Shown: positions 37,157-45,688 of the stretch, one piece after another
Layout of the letters: each line of letters opens with the position of its first letter
Numbering within the stretch: the stretch's first letter is position 1
Assembly: GCA_019750135.1 (NCBI GenBank)
Contig: JAIEOV010000006.1
Coordinates: 1 to 64,000, forward strand
Direction: 5' to 3'
Source of the DNA: Reyranella sp.
GTDB lineage: Bacteria > Pseudomonadota > Alphaproteobacteria > Reyranellales > Reyranellaceae
Length of the DNA: 64,000 bases
Translations under genes and position numbers: made by a program
The notes under the pieces: model-generated
What the model was told of the DNA's origin: nothing
What the model saw: only the letters and a program-made list of their open reading frames with translations
The model's database searches: none

Positions 37157-37740
37157 CACTTGGGTTCAATCTTGGTGAACTGCACCGAGAAGTAGGGCAT
37201 CCGGAACTTGGCCTTCTCGGCCTCGTTGGCCTTGAAGGTGACCTTGGACGATTCGAACAGCGGGCCGCCATCGTCGCCGGGGAAGAAGCGCCCGGAGACG
37301 ACGGCTTTCAGGCCCGGTCTCATATCCCTGAGGATCGCGTGCAGATCCGACCTCGGCAGGATTGCCGTCTCGCGGCCGATCTTCCCGGGGCCGCCGTTCC
37401 AGTAGGTCGGGCGAACGTCTCGGTAATCGGCCATCACGGGATCGACGAAGCGCACGAAATAGCCGCCGCGTGGGGTGGGCTCGATGCCCCTGAGCTCGAG
37501 CACCCAGCCCTCGAACGAAAGGTCCTCGCCGAGGGACTGAGTGAACGCCTCGGCCCGGGCATGCTGCAGGGCGTTGAAGCGCGCCGTTTCGGTCTCCTTC
37601 TCGCACTTCTTGTAGAATTTCGTCAGGGCAGCGCGAAACGCCGCCTGGGACGGCGGTACATCCAAATCACGCGCGCACACAGGTCCGGCCAGGACCGCGA
37701 GCAGCACGGCAAGAAGAACAACTGCTTTCCCCAAGCCCAC
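37156..37740 (-). CDS. Exported protein of unknown function
   Basis: A 194-residue protein with a signal peptide (VVLLAVLLAVLAGPVCA, cleavage near residue 23). The mature part is basic and mixed alpha/beta (RAALTKFYKKCEKETET, GRFFPGDDGGPLFESSKV, MPYFSVQFTKIEP), with no family recognised. It overlaps the GNAT start, so both are likely one transcript. Periplasmic location is inferred from the leader. Confidence 0.65.
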   Translation of the reverse strand: MGLGKAVVLLAVLLAVLAGPVCARDLDVPPSQAAFRAALTKFYKKCEKETETARFNALQHARAEAFTQSLGEDLSFEGWVLELRGIEPTPRGGYFVRFVDPVMADYRDVRPTYWNGGPGKIGRETAILPRSDLHAILRDMRPGLKAVVSGRFFPGDDGGPLFESSKVTFKANEAEKAKFRMPYFSVQFTKIEPK

Positions 37741-37837
37741 CCCATTTCCCCGAGGGGAGCGCCATGGAGCTAGCCGCTTTTGCAGGGGGCGTCCACCGGC
37801 CTGTTGGCCTGCTCAGAATCTCCGAAGTTGTGCAACA

Positions 37838-38365
37838 ATGCTTGGACCCATGAACGTCGCCGCCTACGACGCCACCGAACGTTTGCGCAATGGCGCCGCG
37901 CTGCAGATCCGCGCGCTGGTGCCTGGCGACCGCGCGGAGATGCTGGCCGCTGTCGGACGGTTCAGCAAGGAGGCGCTGTATCGCCGGTTCTTTGCGCCGA
38001 AGCGGAATTTCAGCGAGCGTGAGATCGAGTTCTATCTCAACGTCGATTTCACCAACCACGTGGCGTTGGTGGCGGTGCTTTCCGAGGGTGGACGCCGGAT
38101 CATCGTGGGTGGTGCGCGGTACGTCATGGCGCGGCCGGGAACGGCCGAAGTCGCGTTCGCCGTCGACGACCCGCACCAGAAACTGGGCATCGCGACGCAC
38201 CTCATCTCGCACCTGATAGGGATTGCCCGCGCATCCGGACTCAAGGAGTTCATCGCCGAAGTGCTGCCCGAGAACGTGCCGATGCTGAAGGTGTTCGAGC
38301 GCTGCGGCCTGGCCATGACGACTCGCCGCGACCGAGAGGTGGTTCAGGTAACGCTCGCGCTGTGA
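37838..38365 (+). CDS. GNAT-family N-acetyltransferase, Pat-like
   Basis: A 175-residue single-domain acetyltransferase. The N-terminal RNGAALQIRALVPGDRAEML, the YRRFF motif, and the acyl-CoA-binding segment AFAVDDPHQKLGIATHLISHLI (quoted in part) resemble the GNAT domain of protein lysine acetyltransferases, but the CoA-ligase-like part of those enzymes is absent. Conserved ENVPMLKVFERCG ends the domain. Either ATG 37838 or ATG 37850 could start it. Flanked by unrelated genes. Confidence 0.82.
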   Translation: MLGPMNVAAYDATERLRNGAALQIRALVPGDRAEMLAAVGRFSKEALYRRFFAPKRNFSEREIEFYLNVDFTNHVALVAVLSEGGRRIIVGGARYVMARPGTAEVAFAVDDPHQKLGIATHLISHLIGIARASGLKEFIAEVLPENVPMLKVFERCGLAMTTRRDREVVQVTLAL

Positions 38366-38503
38366 TTGTTTTTGTGAGGCATATTCCGAGGCGCGTCGCA
38401 TTGCGCTTTGTCAATCGACGAGCCGCCGAATACCGGCGAAGCGGACTATTTGCGGGGCGTCACTCGCGCACTAGACTTGCATGGTCATCCGGGGGAAGCG
38501 GCC

Positions 38504-39784
38504 ATGAAACGACGTACGTTGTTGGGCATGTCTGCGCTGTTGATGGCGTTGATGGGTACGCGACCGACACGGGCGCAAAGCGACCGCAAGACATTCTCGC
38601 CGCAGGAACTCGATCAGATCCTGGCGCCCATCGCGCTTTATTCCGATTCGCTGCTGTCGCAGATGCTGATGGCGGCGAGCTATCCCATCGAGATCGTCGA
38701 AGCGGCGCGCTGGTCGAAGGCCAATCCCCAGGTCAAGGGCGAGGCCGCCATTGCCGCCGTGCAGAACCAGACATGGGACGTCAGCGTGAAATCGCTGGTC
38801 GCCTTCCCATCAGCGCTGATGCAGCTCAACGACCACCTCGATTGGACGCAGAAGCTCGGCGACGCGATGATCTCCCAGGAACAGGATGTCGCCGATTCGA
38901 TCCAGCGCCTACGCGCCAAGGCGGCGGATGCCGGCAATCTCAAAAGCGGCCAGCAGCAGACCGTGACCACGCAGGGCTCGGGTGGCGATCGCACCATCAT
39001 CATCGAGCCGACCAATCCGGACGTCGTCTACGTGCCATCTTACAATCCGAACTGGGCCTATGGTGCCTGGTCCGAACCCGCCTATCCGCCGACCTACTAT
39101 CCGCCACCGGCGGGATACGGCTACGGCACGGCGCTGGCGAGCGGGCTGCTGTGGGGGCTCGCCTTTGCCGGGGCTGCCGGGGCGCTCTATGGTGGCTGGA
39201 ACTGGGCCCGCGGCGCGGGCTACGTCAACATCAATGCCAATCGCGCGGTGAACATCGACCGCAACTTCGATCGCAATCGCTACGCCAACAACAATCGTTG
39301 GCAGCATGATCCCGGCCATCGCCGCGGCGTCGCCTATCGCGATCAAGCGACCCGCCAGCAATTCGGCCAGAACCGGCCCGGCGCTGACCAGCGCCAGCAG
39401 TTCCGCGGCCAGCAGGGCGCCGCACGCCCCGGCGGAGCTCAAGGCGCGCAGCGCCCCAATGTCGGTCAGGGTGGTCAGCGTCCCAATGTCGGGCAGGGCG
39501 GGCAGCGCCCCAATGTCGGCCAAGGCGGCCAACGACCTGGACAGGGGGGCCAGCGTCCCAATGTCGGCCAAGGCGGCGGCAACCGTGGATCGGCCTTGAG
39601 CGGCGTCAATCGTGGCCAGCAGGTCAATCGCGATGCGGCGCGTGGGCGTGCCCAGCAGAACCGGGCGGCGCAGCATCCACGAGGCGGCGGCGGGGCGCGA
39701 GCTGGCGGTGGCGCGCGGGCCGGTGGAGGAGGCGGCGCGCGTGGAGGCGGCGGCGGTGCACGTGGTGGAGGAGGTCGGCGATGA
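38504..39784 (+). CDS. DUF3300 protein with low-complexity C-terminus
   Basis: A 426-residue exported protein. The leader RRTLLGMSALLMALMGTRPT precedes the DUF3300 core (about 30-220): LDQILAPIALYSDSLLSQML, AYPIEIVEAARW-type helices, VKSLVAFPSALMQLNDHLDW and VYVPSYNPNWAYGAW. A hydrophobic Gly/Ala segment lies near 205-230. The C-terminal third is disordered: four to five QRPNVGQGG repeats, then Gly/Ala/Arg runs. DUF3300 proteins nearly always precede DUF2950 genes, as here; function unknown, envelope location likely. ATG 38504 follows GGGGGAAG. The stop overlaps the DUF2950 start (ATGA). Confidence 0.85.
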   Translation: MKRRTLLGMSALLMALMGTRPTRAQSDRKTFSPQELDQILAPIALYSDSLLSQMLMAASYPIEIVEAARWSKANPQVKGEAAIAAVQNQTWDVSVKSLVAFPSALMQLNDHLDWTQKLGDAMISQEQDVADSIQRLRAKAADAGNLKSGQQQTVTTQGSGGDRTIIIEPTNPDVVYVPSYNPNWAYGAWSEPAYPPTYYPPPAGYGYGTALASGLLWGLAFAGAAGALYGGWNWARGAGYVNINANRAVNIDRNFDRNRYANNNRWQHDPGHRRGVAYRDQATRQQFGQNRPGADQRQQFRGQQGAARPGGAQGAQRPNVGQGGQRPNVGQGGQRPNVGQGGQRPGQGGQRPNVGQGGGNRGSALSGVNRGQQVNRDAARGRAQQNRAAQHPRGGGGARAGGGARAGGGGGARGGGGGARGGGGRR

Positions 39785-40751
39785 TCAGGCTCGCAAAGCT
39801 CGGCGCCCTCGCCGCCCTGTCGCTGATGGTGCTGTCGGGACGGCGCCGGCTCAGACGCCGGTGCAACCCCAGGCCAAGCCGCCTGCCCAGGCAGCACCGC
39901 AAACCGCGGCTGACAAGCAGAAGCGTTTTGCCTCGGCCGAGGAGGCCGCCAACGCCCTTACTGAGGCGATACGCAAGAACGACGATGCTGCCATTCAGGC
40001 CATTCTGGGAATCGGCTGGGGCGACTTGATCCCCGGCAACACGGGCCATGATGAAGACATACGCCAGCGTTTCCTCGAAGCCTGGGACGCCAACCACAAG
40101 CTGGTCCCGGACGGCGACAACAAGATGCTGATCGAGGCCGGCACCACCGGCTGGATCAGCCCGATGCCGCTGGTGAAGGACGCGCAGGGCTGGCGCTACG
40201 ATGTCGAGGCCGGGCGCAAGGAGATCGTTGCGCGCGAGATCGGCCGCAACGAGCTCACCGTCATCCAGACGATGCTGGCGATCGTCGATGCCCAGCGCGA
40301 ATTCGTCTCGCTCGATCCGATGAAGTTCGGCGTGCCGACCTATGCCCGGCGGCTGCTGAGCTCTCCCGGCAAGAAGGATGGACTGTACTGGGAGACCAAG
40401 CCCGGCGAGCCGGAAAGCCCGCTCGGCGACCTGGTCGCCAAGGCCCAGCCTGGCGACGCGCCGGGCGAGGGCTATCACGGCTACCGCTTCCGCATGCTTT
40501 ACGGCCAAGGTCCGGATGCGCCGGGCGGCGCTTACAGCTACCTGATCCACAATCGCATGATCGGCGGCTTCGCCGTCATCGCCTGGCCGGTGGACTACGA
40601 CGAGACGGGAGTCATGACCTTCATCGTCAGCCAGAGCGGCGACGTTTACGAAAAGGACCTCGGACCCGACACGACGGCGGCAGCGGCCGCCATCACGCTG
40701 TTCAATCCCGACAAGACCTGGGAAAAATCCGACATGACGTCGATGCCTTGA
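39781..40751 (+). pseudogene. DUF2950 protein, frameshifted just after the signal peptide
   Basis: ATG 39781 (overlapping the DUF3300 stop) starts a good leader, MIRLAKLGALAALSLMVLSG. The mature DUF2950 domain is in the frame one base earlier: APAQTPVQPQAKPPAQAA, then FASAEEAANALTEAIRKND, TGWISPMPLVKDAQGWRYDV, YHGYRFRMLYGQGPDAPGGA and ending FNPDKTWEKSDMTSMP. A single missing base near 39837-39845 separates leader from domain. With it restored the protein is ~322 residues, normal for DUF2950. As read, no exported product would be made. Confidence 0.85.
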
Positions 40752-40757
40752 GGGCGT

Positions 40758-41375
40758 TCAGCGAGCCTGTGCCGCTTGCGAGGCGTTTATGCGGAGATCC
40801 AACTCGGCGATCTGCTGCGGTGACAGCTTCGCGCGCGCCTGATCGCGTGCATAGGAGGCTGTCGTCCGCATTTGCGCGTGCTCCTTGCCCTGGGCCGTGG
40901 CCGCGAGGCCGAGCCAATAATAGGCTTCGGCAGGATCGACAATCACCAGGTCGCCGGTGAGATACAGCAGCCCGAGATTGTACTGGGCCCCGGGGATGCC
41001 GCGGCCGGCGGCCTGGGTGAAGAATGCCTTGGCCTTGGCGCCGTCACGCTCGACGCCTTTGCCGTCGCGATACATCGCACCGAGGAGGCATTGCGCGTTC
41101 GGGTCGTTCTGCTCCGCTGCCTTGCTGCTCCAGTGGAATGCGTGCGCGTAGTCAAGGGGGACGCCGAGCCCGCTATAGTAGAGCCTTGCCACGCCCAGTT
41201 GCGCCCCTACATGTCCGGCGTGTGCGAGCACCAGCCAGTGCCGCATTGCCGTGTCATAGTCCTTCCTGTGAAAGGCGGCGTCGCCTTCCTCGTAGGTGGT
41301 GGCAAGCGCCGCTGCCGGCTGCAGGAGGCCCAGCAGCAATAGGATGGCCCAAATTCGCCTGGCTCTGCCCCGCAT
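40758..41375 (-). CDS. Exported Sel1-repeat (TPR-like) protein
   Basis: A 205-residue protein with a signal peptide (IWAILLLLGLLQPAAALA). Then come three to four Sel1-like repeats: AGHVGAQLGVARLYYSGLGV, NDPNAQCLLGAMYRDGKGVE and GIPGAQYNLGLLYLTGD. Sel1 repeats mediate protein-protein contacts, often in the periplasm. ATG 41375 was chosen because it begins the leader; the longer upstream frame has no leader-like sequence. Convergent with DUF2950, six bases apart. Confidence 0.8.
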   Translation of the reverse strand: MRGRARRIWAILLLLGLLQPAAALATTYEEGDAAFHRKDYDTAMRHWLVLAHAGHVGAQLGVARLYYSGLGVPLDYAHAFHWSSKAAEQNDPNAQCLLGAMYRDGKGVERDGAKAKAFFTQAAGRGIPGAQYNLGLLYLTGDLVIVDPAEAYYWLGLAATAQGKEHAQMRTTASYARDQARAKLSPQQIAELDLRINASQAAQAR

Positions 41376-41503
41376 CTCGAAAGTCCGGATAGAGACGCCC
41401 GCCAGTAATGCTACTCCGTCCGGACGACGAAGGGAATGCGGCCACGAGGGTGGAAACGCGCATTGCAGGGAAGGTATAGAGTGTGGCCCCAAAGGAGATG
41501 GAT

Positions 41504-41884
41504 ATGCCGTTGCGTCGAAGCATTGCTGCCGGGCTGATCGGGTTGCTGCCCATGTGGGGGCACGCTCAAGCCGCAGGTTTTGTCGGCAGCTGGAAGGGCG
41601 ACGTGCCCGGGGTCAGCGCAGCCCGGCTGTTCATCACGGCGGTGAAGCCGGACGGTCAGGTCGAAGGGCGGATGGAGTTCGACCTCCAGTCGTTCGTCTC
41701 GACCTTTGGCGACAAACCCAACAGCACGGCCGGGGTGAGCAAAGGTGTCGTCTCCGGGTCGGTGCTGGTGATCGATGCGGCGCTCGGGGGCCGGTATGAG
41801 CTCACCCTCAGCGGCGCTTCGTTGACGGGCTTCTATACGCGCGGCACGACCTACAAGGTCCCTGTGACCTTCACCAAGGCCTGA
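41504..41884 (+). CDS. Small exported beta-rich protein
   Basis: A 126-residue protein with a leader (RRSIAAGLIGLLPMWGHAQA) and a mature domain rich in beta strands: FVGSWKGDVPG, RLFITAVKPDGQVEGRMEF, YELTLSGASLTGFYTRGTT. The repeated strand-turn pattern resembles small lipocalin-like or beta-sandwich proteins of unknown role. ATG 41504 has AGGAG six bases upstream; GTG 41483 and ATG 41498 are less well placed. It ends four bases before the convergent SulP gene. Confidence 0.68.
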   Translation: MPLRRSIAAGLIGLLPMWGHAQAAGFVGSWKGDVPGVSAARLFITAVKPDGQVEGRMEFDLQSFVSTFGDKPNSTAGVSKGVVSGSVLVIDAALGGRYELTLSGASLTGFYTRGTTYKVPVTFTKA

Positions 41885-41887
41885 CGG

Positions 41888-43567
41888 CTATTCGGCTGTT
41901 TGGCGATAGGCGTTGACCGCGGTTTCAACGGTGGGGAAGAAGGCGTCGTCGCCAAAGCGGTCGTAGAGGCCGAATCGCCTCAGCTTGTCCTTCACGGGAT
42001 CCTTCAGTTCAGCGAAGCAGAGCTGGATGCCGGACTTGCGCAGCCGATCGTCGAGCTCGGCGAGGCCGTCGGCTGCCGTGACGTCGACGCTGGTCACCGG
42101 CTCTGCCGCCACCACGACCCGGCGAACCCTTGTCGGTGATGCGGCAACGGCGGCGAGGACGCGGTCCTCGAAGAATTCGGCATTGGCGAAGAACAGAGGT
42201 GCATCCCAGCGGAACACGACGAGCCCCGGCACGAGCTTGGCGTCGGGATAGCGCGTGACGTCGTGGTAGCCGGGGACGCCTTCGGCCCGCCCCAGGACGG
42301 CGGAGTGCGGCCGCCAGCCATCCCACAGGAACTCGATGATAGCGATCACGATCGCGAGCCCGATGCCCGGCACCGCGCCCAGGGCGGCGACGCCGACCAG
42401 GCACAGGATGCTGAGCCAGAATTCCCAGCGCTGGATGCGCCAGATGCGTCGCAGATCGGCGACCTCGATCAGGCCGATCGCCGAGGCGATGACGACGGCG
42501 GCAAGCGCCGGCGTCGGCAGGTCCTTCAGGAGATCGGGAGCGCCGACCAGCAGCACGGCGACGCCGAGCGCGCCGACGACGCCGGTGAGCTGCGTCTTGG
42601 CGCCGGAGGCCTCGGCCACCGGCGTGCGCGAGGAGCTGCTGCTGATCGGGAAGCCTTGGAAGAAGCCTGCTGCGAGATTGGCCGCGCCCAGCCCGACCAT
42701 CTCCTGGTTCGGATCGACCGGTCGGCCGAGGCGGGCGGCGTAGGCCCGCGACAAAACGCTGGTGTCGGCGAATGAGACCAGCGCAACCGCAGCGCCACCG
42801 ATCAGCACGGGTCCGAGATCGGCCGGGCCTATCCACGGAAAGGACGGGGTCGGCAGCCCCTGTGGCAGCGAGCCGAGGACGGCGACACCCTTGCTGTCGA
42901 GATCGAGCACGGCCGTGGCCACGGTGGCGCCGACGACGGCGATGAGCACGCCGGGCAGGCGCTTGTTGCCCCTGAGCAGCAGGATGACGGCGAGTGTCGC
43001 GGCGCCGATGGCGAACGCCGTCCAGTTGATCTCGCCGACCGCGATCTTGGAGCCGATCTCCCAGAGCCCGCCCAGAGGGCCGTCGGCGTCGATGGAGAAG
43101 CCCAGGAACTTGGGCAACTGGCTGATCAGCACCGTCACGGCAATGCCGTTCATGTAGCCATAGCGGATCGGCTTGGACAGGAGCTCGGTGATGAAGCCGA
43201 GCTTCAGCACGCCGGCCAGGATACAGATCAGGCCGGAGACGACGGCCATGGCGCCGGCCAGCATCACGGCGCGCATCGGCTCGCCGCCCGAGTGGGCGAG
43301 CACGACGGCGAGGATGATGGGCGCCAGCGACGAATCCGGGCCCAGCACCAGGATGCGGCTCGGACCGAACACCGCATAGGCGAGCAACGGGATGACGGTC
43401 GCGTAGAGTCCGTAAACGCCGGGCAGCCCCGAAGCGACGGCATAGGCGATGCCCACCGGCACCAGCATGGTGATGAGCACCAGGCCCGCCATGACGTCGT
43501 GACGCAACCAGCCCGCTTCGTAGTCGCGCAGGCTGGCGAGTCCGGGCAACCAGCGCATGACGTTCAT
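41888..43567 (-). CDS. SulP-family anion (sulfate) permease with STAS domain
   Basis: A 559-residue inner-membrane permease. About twelve hydrophobic segments carry the SulP signatures GLVLITMLVPVGIAYAVASG, GPDSSLAPIIL, ISSSSSRTPVAEASGAKTQL, and a C-terminal STAS domain (from ~430; VPGLVVFRWDAPLFFANAEF, SVDVTAADGLAELDDRLR). Members move sulfate, bicarbonate or dicarboxylates. A sulfate role would make this a second uptake route besides CysTWA, but no adjacent carbonic anhydrase or sulfur gene decides it. Confidence 0.9.
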   Translation of the reverse strand: MNVMRWLPGLASLRDYEAGWLRHDVMAGLVLITMLVPVGIAYAVASGLPGVYGLYATVIPLLAYAVFGPSRILVLGPDSSLAPIILAVVLAHSGGEPMRAVMLAGAMAVVSGLICILAGVLKLGFITELLSKPIRYGYMNGIAVTVLISQLPKFLGFSIDADGPLGGLWEIGSKIAVGEINWTAFAIGAATLAVILLLRGNKRLPGVLIAVVGATVATAVLDLDSKGVAVLGSLPQGLPTPSFPWIGPADLGPVLIGGAAVALVSFADTSVLSRAYAARLGRPVDPNQEMVGLGAANLAAGFFQGFPISSSSSRTPVAEASGAKTQLTGVVGALGVAVLLVGAPDLLKDLPTPALAAVVIASAIGLIEVADLRRIWRIQRWEFWLSILCLVGVAALGAVPGIGLAIVIAIIEFLWDGWRPHSAVLGRAEGVPGYHDVTRYPDAKLVPGLVVFRWDAPLFFANAEFFEDRVLAAVAASPTRVRRVVVAAEPVTSVDVTAADGLAELDDRLRKSGIQLCFAELKDPVKDKLRRFGLYDRFGDDAFFPTVETAVNAYRQTAE

Positions 43568-43613
43568 CGCGTGAGCTTGGTCTCAAGCCGAGCGCAGGGT
43601 CAAGAACGCTAGT

Positions 43614-45185
43614 TCAGCGGGCGCGAGACCGGCCGCCGACCAGGAGCACGAGGGGAATCGCCATCGCCGAGGCGAGCGTATAGAGACCGAAGGCGTTGAT
43701 GTAGCCCAGCATGGCGGCCTGTCGGCTGATCTCCTTCGAGAGCTTGGCGAGGCCCGTGACTGTCTCGGTATCCCACGCGCCCGTCACCCAGGGCAGCAGC
43801 AGCGAGCGGTTGAACGGGTTCACCATCTCGACCAGGCGGCTGTAGTTGGCGCTCGAGGCGCGCACCACTTCGGCGACGCAGATCGAGATGAAGAAGCTCG
43901 AGCCGATGTTGCGCAGCAGGTGGTAGACGGCGGTGCCCTCCGCCAGGTTGGCCGAGCTGGTGGTGGCGAAGGTGGCGAGCGTGAGGGGCACCCAGATGAC
44001 GCCGATGGCGATGCCCTGGACCAGGCTGTTGGCCATCAAGGTGGCGGCGTCGACATTGAGATCGAGCGCCATCAGCCACAGGCCCGAGATCACCTGCAGG
44101 GCGAAGCCGCCTATAAGGCCGATGCGCGGATCCATGCGGCCGACGAAGATCGCCAGGAAGAAGCCGATGGTGGCGCCGGCGCCGCGGGCGGCGATGATCT
44201 CGCCGATCAGCATGTCGGGAAAGCCGGCATGCTGCTGCAGCAGCGGCGGCAGCAGCACCATGGGCGTGAAGTTCAGCATGCCGTAGATCGTCACCAGCAC
44301 CAGGCCGAGCGCGTAGTTGCGGTCGCGCAGCAGGCCGAGATTGAGGAACGGCCGACGGGCCGTGAGGCTATGGGCGATGAAGATCCAGAAGGCCAGGATG
44401 GCGACGAAAGTCTCGATCAGGATCTCGCCCGACTCGAACCAGTCGAGCCGCTGGCCGCGCGACAGCACGAGCTGCACACAGGCGATGGCGAGGGAGAGCG
44501 AGAGGAAGCCCGTCCAGTCGAGGGCGACGCGTCCCGTCGGGCGGTCGGCCGGCAGGGTGAGCCTGAGCCCGATGAACGAGATCAGGCCGACCGGCACGAT
44601 CATGTAGAACGCCCAGCGCCAGCTGTAGAGCTCGGACAGCAGGCCGCCCAGGGTTGGTCCGATCACCGGGCCGATGACGACGGCCATGCCGAAGATCGAG
44701 GTCACCAGGCCCTGCTGCCGCTTGGGGAAGGCGTCGAGCAGGATGGTCTGCGACAGCGGGATCACCGGGGCGCCGAGCGCGCCCTGCAGCACACGCCACA
44801 GGATCAGCGTCTCGAGCGAGTTGGCGGCGCCGCACATGAACGTCGTCGCGGTGAACAGCAGCACCGACCAGGTCATGGTCTCGCGCCGGCCGAAGCGGGC
44901 CGCGAGCCAACCCGTCATCGGCGTCATGACGGCGGTGGCCAGGATGTTGAAGGTCATCGCCCAGGCGATTTCGTCCTGGGTGGCCGACATGGTGCCCTGC
45001 ATCTGGGGCAGCAGGGTCGAGGCGATCAGCAGGGTGGTCGCGTAAAGCGTCGAGCCCAGGACCACCATGACCAGGATCAATATCCGGCGGCCGACCGAAA
45101 AGGTGTCGGCCGGGGTGGGCGTGGGGGCGGCGGCAGGGCTGGGAATTGCCGCTTCAGCCGTCGTGCTATTGGCGCTTGAAGTCAT
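43614..45185 (-). CDS. EmrB/QacA-type drug efflux MFS transporter (DHA2, 14 TM)
   Basis: A 523-residue proton-driven exporter with about fourteen hydrophobic segments. Characteristic motifs: TLLPQMQGTMSATQDEIAWA near the first helix pair, GWLAARFGRRETM (motif A), WRVLQGALGAPVIPLSQTIL (motif B) and GPVIGPTLGGLLSELYSWRW (motif C). It is divergent from a MarR regulator with 31 bases between starts, and the matching HlyD-type adaptor is on the other side of marR. ATG 45185 is used; TTG 45191 is also open. Confidence 0.92.
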   Translation of the reverse strand: MTSSANSTTAEAAIPSPAAAPTPTPADTFSVGRRILILVMVVLGSTLYATTLLIASTLLPQMQGTMSATQDEIAWAMTFNILATAVMTPMTGWLAARFGRRETMTWSVLLFTATTFMCGAANSLETLILWRVLQGALGAPVIPLSQTILLDAFPKRQQGLVTSIFGMAVVIGPVIGPTLGGLLSELYSWRWAFYMIVPVGLISFIGLRLTLPADRPTGRVALDWTGFLSLSLAIACVQLVLSRGQRLDWFESGEILIETFVAILAFWIFIAHSLTARRPFLNLGLLRDRNYALGLVLVTIYGMLNFTPMVLLPPLLQQHAGFPDMLIGEIIAARGAGATIGFFLAIFVGRMDPRIGLIGGFALQVISGLWLMALDLNVDAATLMANSLVQGIAIGVIWVPLTLATFATTSSANLAEGTAVYHLLRNIGSSFFISICVAEVVRASSANYSRLVEMVNPFNRSLLLPWVTGAWDTETVTGLAKLSKEISRQAAMLGYINAFGLYTLASAMAIPLVLLVGGRSRAR

Positions 45186-45195
45186 AGCCAAGTCT

Positions 45196-45215
45196 ATTGT
45201 AGCCTATGCAACAAT
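45196..45215. promoter_or_regulatory. Probable MarR operator
   Basis: ATTGTAGCCTATGCAACAAT: two 8-base arms (ATTGTAGC / GCAACAAT) with one mismatch around CTAT. It sits between the divergent starts of the efflux pump (45185) and the MarR gene (45217), two bases from the latter, where an autoregulating repressor would bind. Confidence 0.6.
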
Positions 45216-45216
45216 C

Positions 45217-45687
45217 ATGAGCCAAGCCGCCATGCGCAATACCGGTCCGGAGGACGACAGCTACATCGGCTACATGCTGTCCGACGTGGCGCGGCTGATC
45301 CGGACGATCTTCGACCGGCGCGTGCGCGATATCGGCCTGACCCGCGCCCAGTGGCTGGTCCTGACCCGCGTCTATCGCCGGCCCGGAGTCAGCCAGACCG
45401 ATCTGGCGGAGATGCTCGAAATCGATCGAGCCAGTGCGGGCCGCATGATCGACCGCATGGAACGCAATGGCTGGATCGAGCGGCGGCCGGACCGCAGCGA
45501 CCGGCGTGTCAATCGGCTGCATCTGACGGACGAGGCGCGCAAGGTTCATGCCGCGATGTGGGCGATTGCCGAATCGACGGTCGACGACGCCTTGTCGCCG
45601 CTCTCGGCAACCGAGCGCGAGCAGTACACCGAGCTGACTGCCAAAGTGAAAGGCCGGCTGCAGAACCTCGCCGGCGCCGTGTCGTGA
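45217..45687 (+). CDS. MarR-family transcriptional regulator
   Basis: A 156-residue winged-helix repressor. The helix-turn-helix is GVSQTDLAEMLEIDRASAGR, with the wing RRPDRSDRRVNRLHLTDEA. The N-terminal dimerisation helix contains YMLSDVARLIRTIFDRRV. MarR proteins release DNA on binding phenolic or hydrophobic compounds. Divergent from an EmrB-type pump and directly followed (one base) by the HlyD adaptor, so it likely controls both sides through the palindrome at 45196-45215. ATG 45217 starts inside the shared promoter. Confidence 0.93.
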   Translation: MSQAAMRNTGPEDDSYIGYMLSDVARLIRTIFDRRVRDIGLTRAQWLVLTRVYRRPGVSQTDLAEMLEIDRASAGRMIDRMERNGWIERRPDRSDRRVNRLHLTDEARKVHAAMWAIAESTVDDALSPLSATEREQYTELTAKVKGRLQNLAGAVS

Positions 45688-45688
45688 G

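Noticed and set aside
38504..39784. DUF3300 tail repeats as a CRISPR or satellite array
   Set aside because: The repeats are in frame, code for QRPNVGQGG and have no unique spacers.
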